Assembly (NCBI RefSeq): GCF_008370045.1
Contig: NZ_VOBN01000021.1
Location: 1-64,000 of the forward strand
DNA: 64,000 bases
Source of the DNA: Pseudomonas sp. ANT_J12
Lineage (GTDB): Bacteria; Pseudomonadota; Gammaproteobacteria; Pseudomonadales; Pseudomonadaceae
Reading direction: 5' to 3'
The first letter of the stretch is position 1, and every line of letters begins with the position of its first letter. The notes beneath the pieces are model-generated. The model was not told the origin of the DNA and did not search any database. It saw only the letters and a program-made list of their open reading frames with translations. Both the position numbers and the translations under genes were made by a program. Shown piece by piece: positions 35,164 through 45,845 of the stretch.

Positions 35164-35258
35164 CGTTTCACGCTTTTGAACTGACTGATCCCGTGGCGGG
35201 TTCGCTCGCCACTGTGGGCGCGTTCGCCCGCAAAAAAACCGGAACGCCACCGTTCCCC

Positions 35259-35334
35259 GTAGGCGCTGCCGAAGGCTGCGATCTTTTGACTTTGAAAAGC
35301 AAGATCAAAGATCGCAGCCTTCGGCAGCGCCTAC
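35259..35334. repeat. Long intergenic hairpin repeat (GTAGGCGCTGCCGAAGG type)
   Basis: A 76-bp near-perfect inverted repeat: GTAGGCGCTGCCGAAGGCTG and its complement flank a central AT-rich loop. This sequence is a recurrent pseudomonad intergenic repeat, distinct from the other repeat families in the window. It lies between the DUF2934 gene and glgX and may split the operon transcript. Confidence 0.85.
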
Positions 35335-35391
35335 GTATCAAGACCGACGGGCATTACACCGTTTATGTCACCCCTATTTGCAGGAGCATCT

Positions 35392-37551
<2,160 letters not shown>

Positions 37552-37552
37552 A

Positions 37553-38542
37553 ATGGACCTTCAAGGCTTTCTTCAACAGCAAGCGCCGGACTACGCCGAT
37601 ACCCAGGCGCTAGGCCGGTGCCTGCGGGCGATCGTCGAGGCGGGTCTTGATCAGTTGCCCTTGCCCGGCGATGGCCAGACCCTGGCGCGTTTCCAGCGTC
37701 TGGCCGAGGTCGGTGGGCATGACCTGGGGTTGTGTAAGTTATACGAAGGCCATACCGACGCGCTGGCGATCATCCAGCAACTCGGGGGGTCGCCGACCCC
37801 GGCCAGCACTTGGGGCATGTGGGCGGCCGAACCGCCCCAGGCCAAGGTTCGGCTCAGCCCTTCGGGGCATATGGTTTTACTGACCGGGCGCAAGGCCTGG
37901 TGTTCGGGCGCGGCGGTGCTCAGCCATGCCTTGCTCACGGCGTGGGATAACCAGGACCGCCAGCAATTGGTCGCGGTGGCGCTGGATCAACCCGGCGTCA
38001 ACGTCACGACGCAGGGCTGGCAAGCGGTGGGCATGGGCGCCACCGGCAGCGTGGAGGTGGTGTTTGAAGGGGCCGAGGCGCAAGCCATCGGCAACCCCGG
38101 CGACTACTTGCAGCGGCCGGGGTTCTGGCAAGGCGGGATCGGCATTGCCGCGTGCTGGTACGGCGCGGCCCAGAGTATCGCCGAGCGTTTGCGCCGGCAC
38201 TGCGCACAACGCCCGGAACCCCATGCTTTGGCACACCTCGGCGCGGTCGACAGTGCCTTGCACGCAGCGGCGCAAGTGTTGCGGGTCAGTGCTTTGACCA
38301 TCGATGCCAATCCCCTGGATAACGCCGAAGTGCTCGCTCGACGCGCCCGTGCGGTGGTCGAGCACAGCGTCGAGCAGGTCCTTCGGCACGTCGGCCATGC
38401 CCTCGGCGCCGGGCCTTTTTGCAAGGATCGGCAGTTCGCCCAATTGATGGCGGATCTGCCGGTGTTCCTGCGCCAGAGCCACGCCGAACGGGATCTCGCC
38501 GCCCTCGGCGAACAGGTCGTCAGCGGAGGTTGGGCGCTATGA
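37553..38542 (+). CDS. Acyl-CoA dehydrogenase-like flavoprotein
   Basis: A 329-residue protein, shorter than classical acyl-CoA dehydrogenases (about 380). The middle beta domain (WGMWAAEPPQAKVRLSPSGH, LTGRKAWCSGAAVLSHALL) and the C-terminal helical bundle are recognisable. The N-terminal domain is reduced, and no obvious catalytic Glu of the usual type can be assigned. I chose the ATG at 37553, with GAGGAAG 9 bp before it, over one at 37544 that overlaps glgX. It overlaps the next gene by 4 bp and so belongs to the ACAD / PIG-L / methyltransferase / GT2 unit. The substrate is unknown. Confidence 0.75.
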   Translation: MDLQGFLQQQAPDYADTQALGRCLRAIVEAGLDQLPLPGDGQTLARFQRLAEVGGHDLGLCKLYEGHTDALAIIQQLGGSPTPASTWGMWAAEPPQAKVRLSPSGHMVLLTGRKAWCSGAAVLSHALLTAWDNQDRQQLVAVALDQPGVNVTTQGWQAVGMGATGSVEVVFEGAEAQAIGNPGDYLQRPGFWQGGIGIAACWYGAAQSIAERLRRHCAQRPEPHALAHLGAVDSALHAAAQVLRVSALTIDANPLDNAEVLARRARAVVEHSVEQVLRHVGHALGAGPFCKDRQFAQLMADLPVFLRQSHAERDLAALGEQVVSGGWAL

Positions 38543-39297
38543 AAGCCAACCCCATCGTCGGCCAAGGCACGCCCCTGCACCTGTGGCAAAGCTCGCGACA
38601 CCTGGCGCAAGTGCCGGTGATCGACATCCTCGACCTGGTGCCCGAAGGTTCCCGCGCCGTGATCATCGCCCCGCACCCGGACGACGAAGTGCTCGGTTGC
38701 GGCGGCTTCCTGCAACTGCTCGCCGACGCGGGCCGGGCCTTGCAACTGATATCGGTCACCGACGGCAGCGCCAGTCATCCCGGCTCGCGGCGTTGGCCCG
38801 TGGAGCGCCTGAGCGCCGTGCGGCCGCAGGAATCCGCCGAAGCCTTGCGCCGACTCGGCCTGCCGGTGCACAACCTGGAATGGTTGCGTGGCGGGTTTGC
38901 CGACAGTCAGGTCGCGGCGCGGGAAGTCGAGCTGATTGCGTTCATCGAACGGCATTTGCAGCCCGACGACGTGGTCTTCACCACTTGGCGCGAGGACGGC
39001 CATTGCGACCACGAAGCCGTGGGCCGCGCCAGTGCCGAGGCGGTCAGACGGGTGCGCGCGACGCTGCACGAACTGCCGGTCTGGACCTGGCATTGGGCAA
39101 CCCCGGAAGACCGTGTCGTGCCGTGGCACCGGGCGCGCAAGATTCTGCTCGACCCGCCACTGATCGCGCGCAAGCGTCACGCGGTCCAGGCCTTCGCCAG
39201 CCAGTTGGAAGGCGACCCGCACATCGGCCTGGCGCCGGTGCTGCCGCCCTACGTGCTGGACCGCTTACTGCAACCGTTCGAAGTGGTGTTTGTATGA
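38539..39297 (+). CDS. PIG-L family deacetylase (intact active site)
   Basis: A 252-residue zinc-dependent LmbE/PIG-L protein, expected to remove an N-acetyl group from a GlcNAc-type sugar. The metal and catalytic motif is APHPDDEVLGCGG: His46, Asp48 (general base) and Asp49 (ligand). The third ligand is His158 in GHCDHEAVG. It overlaps the genes on both sides by 4 bp each. Its paralogue 1.4 kb downstream shares most of the sequence but lacks Asp48. A sugar-modifying role fits the methyltransferase and glycosyltransferase next door. Confidence 0.9.
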   Translation: MKANPIVGQGTPLHLWQSSRHLAQVPVIDILDLVPEGSRAVIIAPHPDDEVLGCGGFLQLLADAGRALQLISVTDGSASHPGSRRWPVERLSAVRPQESAEALRRLGLPVHNLEWLRGGFADSQVAAREVELIAFIERHLQPDDVVFTTWREDGHCDHEAVGRASAEAVRRVRATLHELPVWTWHWATPEDRVVPWHRARKILLDPPLIARKRHAVQAFASQLEGDPHIGLAPVLPPYVLDRLLQPFEVVFV

Positions 39298-39893
39298 GTG
39301 TCGAGGATCGCTATTTCGACGGACTGTTTTCCGGCAACGATGACCCTTGGGCGTTTCGCCAGCGCTGGTACGAACAACGCAAACGCGCGATCACCCTCGC
39401 TGCCCTGCCCCGGCCCCATTACCGCGCGATCTTCGAGCCCGGCTGTGCCAACGGCGAACTCAGCGCCGAACTGGCCAGCCGCTGCGACCGCCTGCTGTGT
39501 TGCGACACCGCGGCCGCCGCCGTCGCCCTGGCCCGCACACGCCTGAGCCTGTTTGACCACGCCGAAGTGCGCCAAAGCCGTTTGCCCGCCGAGTGGCCCG
39601 AGGAGAAATTCGATCTGATCGTGATCAGCGAGATCGGCTATTACCTGGACGCCGACGACCTGAAACGCCTGATCGCCAAAGCCGAACAGTCGCTGACGGC
39701 GGACGGCCAATTGCTTGCCTGCCACTGGCGCCCGCCCATCGACGGCTGCCCGCTGAATGCCCGTCAGGTGCATGACTTGCTCCACGAACAGTTGCATCTG
39801 CCGCGCCTGGTCCTGCACCAGGAAGCGGATTTCCTGTTGGAACTCTGGAGCCGAGAACCCCGCTCCGTGGCGGCTCTGGAGGGCTTGCGATGA
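39294..39893 (+). CDS. NodS-like SAM-dependent methyltransferase
   Basis: A 199-residue class I methyltransferase. Motif I is IFEPGCANGELSAELASRC (about 42-60), followed by CCDTAAAAVALAR and the motif-II region FDLIVISEIGYYLDADDL. The opening YFDGLFSGNDDPWAFRQRWY and the EPGC motif suggest the NodS-type family, whose namesake N-methylates deacetylated chito-oligosaccharides. Coupled by 4-bp overlaps to the PIG-L and GT2 genes. N-methylation of a sugar freed by the deacetylase is a reasonable but untested reading. Confidence 0.85.
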   Translation: MSVEDRYFDGLFSGNDDPWAFRQRWYEQRKRAITLAALPRPHYRAIFEPGCANGELSAELASRCDRLLCCDTAAAAVALARTRLSLFDHAEVRQSRLPAEWPEEKFDLIVISEIGYYLDADDLKRLIAKAEQSLTADGQLLACHWRPPIDGCPLNARQVHDLLHEQLHLPRLVLHQEADFLLELWSREPRSVAALEGLR

Positions 39894-40549
39894 TTGGAAT
39901 CCTGATCCCGGCACACAACGAAGAAGACCTGCTCGAACCCTGTATCCGCGCTGCGCTGCGGGCCGGCTGCCATGAACGACTGGAGGGCGAACCGGTGATG
40001 GTGCTGGTGGTGCTCGACAGTTGCACCGACCGCTCCGCCTGGATCGTCGAGCAATACCCGGTGCACAGCCTGGCGATCGAGGCGCGCAATGTGGGTCAGG
40101 CCCGCGCCGCCGGCGCACGCTATCTGCTGGAACAGGGTGCGCGCTGGATTTCCTGTTCCGACGCCGACAGCCTGGTCGCCAAGGACTGGCTGGTGGCGCA
40201 ACTGGCCCTGGGCGCCGATGCGGTATGCGGCACGGTCACCGTGGATCAGTGGACCGCTGATTTCGATGAGTCGGCGCAGATTCGCTATCACCAGCATTAC
40301 CAGGCCCGGGACGGTCACCGGCACATCCACGGCGCTAACCTGGGCATCAGCGCCGAGGCGTATCAGCGCGCCGGCGGGTTTGAAGCCTTGGCCTGCGATG
40401 AAGATGTGCAACTGGTGCGCCAGTTGGAACTCAGCGGGGCGAACATCGCCTGGAGCCATCAACCGCAAGTGCTGACCAGCGCCCGGCTGGACAGCCGTGC
40501 ACGGGGTGGTTTCGGGGATTTTTTGCGAAACATGGTACAGATTGAATAA
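39890..40549 (+). CDS. Family-2 glycosyltransferase, short
   Basis: A 219-residue GT2 with a GT-A fold: IGILIPAHNEEDLLEPCIRA at the start, VLVVLDSCTDRSAWIVE, the metal site ISCSDADSLVAKDWL and HGANLGISAEAYQRAGGFEA. The CDEDVQLVRQLELSG segment holds the likely catalytic Asp. No membrane segment, so it is cytoplasmic, unlike NodC or cellulose synthases. It ends the coupled cassette; the following 179 bp precede a second PIG-L gene. Confidence 0.88.
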   Translation: MIGILIPAHNEEDLLEPCIRAALRAGCHERLEGEPVMVLVVLDSCTDRSAWIVEQYPVHSLAIEARNVGQARAAGARYLLEQGARWISCSDADSLVAKDWLVAQLALGADAVCGTVTVDQWTADFDESAQIRYHQHYQARDGHRHIHGANLGISAEAYQRAGGFEALACDEDVQLVRQLELSGANIAWSHQPQVLTSARLDSRARGGFGDFLRNMVQIE

Positions 40550-40593
40550 AAAAACCGGATCAGATGTAACCGCGAGGCGACGAACAGGGTTGT

Positions 40594-40701
40594 ATGAGCA
40601 ATACTCTGCTGGCCGCAATCCAGGGTTCGGAGCACGGCACATTGCTATCAACCAGCCTTCACGGGTCTGCCAGGCTTGACGATCAAGCGTTGCACGACTG
40701 A
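40594..40701 (+). other. Possible 35-residue small ORF
   Basis: MSNTLLAAIQGSEHGTLLST opens an ATG frame ending ARLDDQALHD, between the GT2 and the second PIG-L gene. Codon use looks plausible but the ribosome site (CAGGG) is weak. It may be a leader peptide, a small protein or chance. Confidence 0.25.
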
Positions 40702-40728
40702 GGGCGAGACAGAACAAGGATGTAGCCC

Positions 40729-41487
40729 ATGAAATCGGTTTACCTCAGCGAAAGCAGCCTGCCTTCCCAGATCTGGAACAACGCCCAGCAACTGGACAAC
40801 ATCCCGGTCATCAATACTCAAACCCTGGTCCCCGAAGGCGCACGCGCCGTGGTGATCGCGCCCCATCCGGGCGATGAAGTGGTCATGTGCGGCGGCTTGC
40901 TGCAACTGCTGTCCTCCCTCGGCCATCCCCTGCAACTGATCTCGATCACCGACGGCAGCGCCAGCCATCCGGGCTCGCAGCAATGGTCGGAAAAACGCTT
41001 GAGCGTGTTCCGCCCCCAGGAAAGTGTCGAGGCCTTGCGCCGCCTCGGCTTGCCGATGCACAGCCTGAAATGGATTCGTGGCGGCTTTACCGATAACGCC
41101 CTGGCCGAGCACGAGCAACCGTTGAGTCACTACATTGCGCGCTACCTGCGCCCCGGCGATGTGTTGTTCAGCACCTGGCGTGAAGACGGCACCGATGACC
41201 ATGACGCCGTTGGCCGGGCCGCCGCCAGGGCTGCGGCGATCGTCGGCGTGGCGTTCTACGAAATGCCGGTCTGGGCCTGGCACTTGCCGACGCGCGACCA
41301 GGGGCAGATCCCCTGGCACCGCGCCCGCAAGTTGCGCCTCGACACCTGGACCATCGCCCGCAAAAGCCACGCCACCCATGCCTACGCCAGCCAGCTCGAC
41401 GGCGAACCGGCCATCGGTATCGCGCCGCTGCTGCCCAAGGCACTGCTCGAGCGGATTCGCCTGCCGTACGAAATCGTGTTCGTCTAA
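40729..41487 (+). CDS. PIG-L family paralogue lacking the catalytic Asp
   Basis: A 252-residue protein, collinear with and very similar to the PIG-L deacetylase at 38539 (shared SITDGSASHPGS or SVTDGSASHPGS, RPQES, EALRRLGLP and PWHRARK). The active-site motif reads APHPGDEVVMCGG: Asp48, the general base of this family, is Gly48, while the zinc ligands His46, Asp49 and His158 (TDDHDAVG) remain. It may bind a sugar or metal without hydrolysis, or act by another residue. AAGGA lies 9 bp before the ATG. Its 3' end is partly duplicated downstream together with REP arms. Confidence 0.85.
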   Translation: MKSVYLSESSLPSQIWNNAQQLDNIPVINTQTLVPEGARAVVIAPHPGDEVVMCGGLLQLLSSLGHPLQLISITDGSASHPGSQQWSEKRLSVFRPQESVEALRRLGLPMHSLKWIRGGFTDNALAEHEQPLSHYIARYLRPGDVLFSTWREDGTDDHDAVGRAAARAAAIVGVAFYEMPVWAWHLPTRDQGQIPWHRARKLRLDTWTIARKSHATHAYASQLDGEPAIGIAPLLPKALLERIRLPYEIVFV

Positions 41488-41688
41488 ACGCGCCCCGTAG
41501 GAGCAAAGCTTGCTCGCGATGGCGATCTCACGGACGCCTTCGCGGGCAAGCCTTGCTCCTACACAAAATCCGTCTGCCATACGAAATGTGTTCGTCTGAA
41601 CGTGCCCCGTAGGAGCAAAGCTTGCTCGCGACAGCGATCTCACGGACGCTATCGCGGGCAAGCCTTGCTCCTACACAAAATCCCGCTG
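41455..41688. repeat. Tandem ~113-bp duplication with REP arms and a gene 3' end
   Basis: Two successive units begin ATTCGCCTGCCGTACGAAAT (41455) and ATCCGTCTGCCATACGAAAT (41568). Each carries the last codons of the PIG-L gene, then a REP arm GTAGGAGCAAAGCTTGCTCG, GATCTCACGGACGC and an inverted REP arm ending TCCTACACAAAATC. The second copy of the coding part has a 1-bp deletion and is no longer coding. Confidence 0.85.
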
Positions 41689-41746
41689 AACTGCCCGCGC
41701 CTCCATCAGTCGCATACTTATGCAGCCTGGATTCAGAGGAGCCAAC

Positions 41747-42547
41747 GTGACCAGCGATTCAGAACACCGCACGCGCACATCGGCGCCCTTGAACACCCCC
41801 ACCGCCATCCATCGACTGCGCGTGCTGACGGTCAATACCCACAAAGGCTTCACCGCGCTCAACCGCCGTTTCATCCTCCCGGAATTGCGCGAAGCGGTGC
41901 GCAGTACCTCGGCGGACCTGGTGTTCCTGCAGGAGGTGATTGGCGAACACGAGCGTCACTCTTCCCGTTACCACGAGTGGCCGCAGATGTCGCAATACGA
42001 GTTCCTTGCCGACAGCATGTGGAGTGATTTCGCCTATGGGCGCAACGCGGTCTACCCCGACGGCCATCACGGCAACGCGCTGCTGTCGAAGTACCCGATT
42101 CGCGAATTCCGCAACCTCGACGTCTCGATCACCGGCCCCGAACGCCGAGGCTTATTGCACTGTGTATTGGATGTGCCGGGCCACGCCGAAGTCCATGCGA
42201 TCTGCGTGCACCTGAGCCTGCTCGAAAGCCATCGCCAGTTGCAGCTGCAGTTGCTCTGCCAACTGCTGGAGTCCCTGCCCGACGATGCGCCGGTGATCAT
42301 CGCCGGCGACTTCAACGACTGGCAGCTGCAAGGCAATGCCGCCCTGGCCCGGCGCGATTACCTGCACGAAGCCTTCGAGCGCCATTATGGTCGCCCCGCC
42401 AAGACCTACCCGGCGCGCTTCCCGCTGTTGCGCCTGGACCGCATCTACCTGCGCAATGCCAGCAGCCACCACCCGACCATTCTCGGCAACCGGCCCTGGA
42501 CCCACCTGTCGGACCATTTGCCGTTGGCGGTGGAAGTGCATCTGTGA
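41747..42547 (+). CDS. Endonuclease/exonuclease/phosphatase-family protein (YbhP-like)
   Basis: A 266-residue Mg-dependent EEP-fold protein. Marks are LTVNTHKGFT, FLQEVIGEHERHSS, HHGNALLSKYPI, the catalytic pair in IIAGDFNDWQ and the final HLSDHLPLAVEV histidine. YbhP-type proteins are found beside cardiolipin synthase ClsB and the glycogen locus in other Pseudomonas. Neither clsB nor ybhN is present here. I chose the GTG at 41747 because AGGAG lies 5 bp before it; an in-frame ATG at 41720 has none. Substrate may be phospholipid head groups or nucleic acid. Confidence 0.85.
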   Translation: MTSDSEHRTRTSAPLNTPTAIHRLRVLTVNTHKGFTALNRRFILPELREAVRSTSADLVFLQEVIGEHERHSSRYHEWPQMSQYEFLADSMWSDFAYGRNAVYPDGHHGNALLSKYPIREFRNLDVSITGPERRGLLHCVLDVPGHAEVHAICVHLSLLESHRQLQLQLLCQLLESLPDDAPVIIAGDFNDWQLQGNAALARRDYLHEAFERHYGRPAKTYPARFPLLRLDRIYLRNASSHHPTILGNRPWTHLSDHLPLAVEVHL

Positions 42548-42570
42548 GTGATGCAAGTCGGTTGAGTACC

Positions 42571-42617
42571 CTGTGGCGAGGGAGCTTGCTCCCGCGCCAC
42601 AACAAGCCCTCGCCACG
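42571..42617. repeat. Partial GTGGCGAGGGAGC-type repeat
   Basis: CTGTGGCGAGGGAGCTTGCT is followed by a short broken complementary arm (CCCTCGCCAC). It is a degraded copy of the element seen whole at 60406 and 57814. No gene is seen from 42548 to 42814. Confidence 0.7.
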
Positions 42618-42814
42618 ATGTCAGGGTTGACAGAACCATTCGTCAGTAGCGCTCCCCTTGGTCAAAGAATGCGACTACACCTTAAAAAAGCTTAAGGACT
42701 AGCACATTCAATTCGTTAGGGCCCGTGCCTCACGCAGTTCATGAATTAGGGTTGTTTTACAGTCCGGCGAACCACCAAGGATGACATCCCCCGAAACACG
42801 AGAAGGGATTCGCC

Positions 42815-45523
42815 ATGAGTCGCTATGCCTGGCTGCTGCGGACAATGCCGCAGGTCTTCGTTGTTCCTGCTTCACTCCTGATTTTCGTCAGTCCCCTCGC
42901 CTCTGGCGCCTGCTCACTGATCGCCGGCCCCGGCAACGATGCCTTCACCTGCGACAGCGGCACCAGCGGTGCCTTGACCGATCTGGCGGGCAACAACAGC
43001 CTGACCTTCCCCGCCAACGGCACGGGCCGCATCAATGGCAACGTAACCTTTGGCGCCGGCAGCGACACCTTCGACATGAACTCCGGCACCCTCGCCGGTG
43101 CGCTCGATCAGGGTGACGGCAACGACCGCGTGCGCATCAGCGCCGGGCAAATCACCGGCGCCGTGAGCCAAGGCAACGGCATCGATGACTTCGTCATGAG
43201 CGGCGGCACGATTCAGTCCCTGGCCCAGGGCGATGGGCGTGACACCTTCCTGATGACCGGCGGCACGATCACCGGCGCCTTCGAGGATGGCGACGTGGCG
43301 CGGATGACCGGCGGCACTATCGGTCGGGTCGACATGAAGCTCGACAACAATATTTTCGACCTGTCCGGCGGGCAGATCCTCGGCAACCTGGTGACCGGGT
43401 TCGGCACCGACACCATCATCGTTTCCGGTGGCTTCATCGGCGGCAATATCAGCGTCAGCGGCGGCAACGACAGCATCACCGTGACCGGCGGCGAGATCGT
43501 CGGTGAAATCCGCGCCAGTGTCGGCGATGACATTTTGAACTGGAGCGGTGGCGGCATTATCCGCTCAGCCATCCTCATGGCCGAAGGTAACGACCGCGCG
43601 ACTCTGAGCAACCTCGATGAAAGCATCCTCGCCCTCACCCCCAGTATCGACGGCGGAACCGGTAACGACCTGCTGACCTTCGACCACACCGCCACCGCCA
43701 ACCCCGCCCGCTACATCAACTGGGAAACGGTGAACCTGAGCAACGGCTCGCGATTCGACCTGGCCGGCAACTTCGTCCTGGGCGACAGCGCCAGCGGCAC
43801 CGGGGCATTCAACATCGATTCCAGCAGCACCCTGACGTCGACTCAGGGCAGCATCACACCGTTTACCGCCGGCCAGTTCGCGACCCTGAACAACGCCGGG
43901 GTGATTGACCTGGCCAGCGGCAACACCAGCACCGACGACAGCCTGACCGTCCAGGGCAATTACGCCGGCAATAACGGCCAACTGCGGCTGCAAAGCGTGG
44001 TCGGCGACGACAGTTCCCCCAGCGACAAACTGGTGGTGAACAACGGCACCTTGACCGGCAGCACCGTGATCAGCGTCAGCAACCTGGGCGGCGTCGGCGG
44101 TTTGACCCAGCAGAACGGCATCCAGTTAGTCCAGGCCCAGGGCACGGCCGTCAGCGATAACAGCGCGTTTGTGCTCAATGGCACGGTGTCGGCGGGCGCC
44201 TATGATTACCGTCTGTTCAAGGGCGGCGTCACCGCAGGCACTGAGAACAGTTGGTACCTGCGCTCAGCGGTGGTCGCGCCAGCGGCGGCCTTTAGCATTC
44301 CCAATCCCGATCCAGACTTGCCGCCGATTATCGTGCCGGCGGTGGCGACGCCCGTGGCGGCGGCCACGCCGACGATCTTCAGCATTCCCAACCCTGATCC
44401 AACCTTGCCGCCGATCCTCGTGGCGGCCGCCGCGACACCCACGGTCATCAGCATTCCCAACGCCGACCCGACCCTGCCACCGACCCTCGTCACCGTGCCC
44501 GCCGCACCGGCCGGCAGTTCGCCGCTACCCGTGTTGCCCGCCGCCGTCCCCGGGGCGGCGCCGATTCCCTTGTACCGCCCGGAAGTCCCGACCTGGTCGG
44601 TGCTGCCACCGGCCGCCGCGCAATTGACCCTCAGCGCCCTCGGCACCTTCCACGATCGCCAGGGCGAGCAGCGCCTGCTCACCGAGACCGGCGCCTTCAG
44701 CGCGGGTTGGGCGCGGGTCTATGGCCGGAATTTCGACCAGACCTGGGCCGGCACCGTGACGCCACGGCTCAACGGTTCGCTGAACGGTTTTCAAGTGGGC
44801 AACGATTTGTACAGCGTGCAAACCGACGGCGGGCAAACCCGGCGCACCGGGTTCTTCGTCGGTCACACCCGTTTACAGGGCGATGTCGACGGTTTCAACG
44901 AAGGCTTTGAAGGCAAGCGTGCCGGCAGCGTGGAACTGGAAGGCGACAGCTACGGCCTGTACTGGACGCTGACCGATCCCAAGGGCTGGTACGTCGATAC
45001 GGTGGTGATGGGCACGCGCTTCGACGGCGATAACCGTTCCGAGCGCGGCCTCAAGCTCGACAACCGGGGGCACGCCCTGACGCTGTCGGCAGAGGCCGGC
45101 TACCCGATCAGCCTGGCCGGCAACTGGGTGGTGGAACCCCAGGCGCAAGTGATTCACCAGAAAATCTCCCTGGACAGTCAGGACGACGGCATTTCCCGGG
45201 TGTCCTTCGATTCCGACGGCGCCTGGACCGGTCGCCTCGGTGCGCGCCTCAAGGGTCGTTATGAAGTCAGTGGTCGGCCGCTGGAGCCGTATCTGCGGGC
45301 CAATCTGTGGCACACGTTTTCGGGGACCGACACGGTGACGTTCGATCACGTCGACCGGATCGAGAGCGAACAGAAATCCTCCAGCGCCGACCTCGGGATC
45401 GGCGTGGTCCTGAGCCTGGATTCCTCCGTCAGTGTGTACGCCAGTGCCGATTACACCCGCAATATTGACAGTAATCCGTTGCGCGGCGTGGTGGGCAATG
45501 TCGGCGTCAGGTTGAGTTGGTAG
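42815..45523 (+). CDS. Autotransporter (type Va) with Gly/Asp-rich passenger
   Basis: A 902-residue surface protein. A long signal peptide (MSRYAWLLRTMPQVFVVPAS, cut near residue 31) leads to a passenger of short beta repeats with GGT/GGxI turns (for example MTGGTITGAFEDGD, VSGGFIGGNISVSGGN). A proline-rich linker (about 490-590) holds three imperfect repeats of a SIPNPDPTLPP unit, and a C-terminal 12-strand barrel starts near residue 635 and ends GNVGVRLSW. The barrel would insert in the outer membrane. No protease triad or known adhesin domain was recognised in the passenger. It is followed by a passenger-less paralogue of its barrel. Confidence 0.9.
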   Translation: MSRYAWLLRTMPQVFVVPASLLIFVSPLASGACSLIAGPGNDAFTCDSGTSGALTDLAGNNSLTFPANGTGRINGNVTFGAGSDTFDMNSGTLAGALDQGDGNDRVRISAGQITGAVSQGNGIDDFVMSGGTIQSLAQGDGRDTFLMTGGTITGAFEDGDVARMTGGTIGRVDMKLDNNIFDLSGGQILGNLVTGFGTDTIIVSGGFIGGNISVSGGNDSITVTGGEIVGEIRASVGDDILNWSGGGIIRSAILMAEGNDRATLSNLDESILALTPSIDGGTGNDLLTFDHTATANPARYINWETVNLSNGSRFDLAGNFVLGDSASGTGAFNIDSSSTLTSTQGSITPFTAGQFATLNNAGVIDLASGNTSTDDSLTVQGNYAGNNGQLRLQSVVGDDSSPSDKLVVNNGTLTGSTVISVSNLGGVGGLTQQNGIQLVQAQGTAVSDNSAFVLNGTVSAGAYDYRLFKGGVTAGTENSWYLRSAVVAPAAAFSIPNPDPDLPPIIVPAVATPVAAATPTIFSIPNPDPTLPPILVAAAATPTVISIPNADPTLPPTLVTVPAAPAGSSPLPVLPAAVPGAAPIPLYRPEVPTWSVLPPAAAQLTLSALGTFHDRQGEQRLLTETGAFSAGWARVYGRNFDQTWAGTVTPRLNGSLNGFQVGNDLYSVQTDGGQTRRTGFFVGHTRLQGDVDGFNEGFEGKRAGSVELEGDSYGLYWTLTDPKGWYVDTVVMGTRFDGDNRSERGLKLDNRGHALTLSAEAGYPISLAGNWVVEPQAQVIHQKISLDSQDDGISRVSFDSDGAWTGRLGARLKGRYEVSGRPLEPYLRANLWHTFSGTDTVTFDHVDRIESEQKSSSADLGIGVVLSLDSSVSVYASADYTRNIDSNPLRGVVGNVGVRLSW

Positions 45524-45700
45524 GTGTTTAGCCAACTATCAAAAGCCGCTGGCTTGAGGGTTTCCTGATGATCTTTTGCACAAACAATCACTTATAGACA
45601 CGCGATAAAACAGACACTTGCAATCGCTAAAATAGCCCTACCATTTATCGGCCATTTTCTTGACGCAAGGTCACAGGTCTTCTTAGCTACACGGTACTAC

Positions 45701-45794
45701 CCCCGGAAATACATCCGGGGCAAACCTTCAGACACCCGCAAAAACGGGCGGCCATAGGCTTGCCTCAATCCATTCGGTCGCCCCTCATTCGGGG
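45701..45794 (+). other. Three short GC-rich hairpins in the autotransporter intergenic gap
   Basis: The 322-bp gap 45524-45845 contains CCCCGGA-AATACA-TCCGGGG (45701-45720), CCCG-CAAAAA-CGGG (45735-45748) and CCCC-TCATTC-GGGG (45781-45794). They stand in tandem upstream of the barrel gene. They could form a structured leader or small RNA; nothing coding is visible. Confidence 0.3.
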
Positions 45795-45845
45795 TAGGAG
45801 AGACGCCCAAGCGAGAAACGGCATGCGTGTGCAAGGTAGGCCTCC

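Noticed and set aside
41455..41688. CRISPR array
   Set aside because: Only two units, palindromic REP arms in alternating orientation, no constant spacer length and no cas genes.
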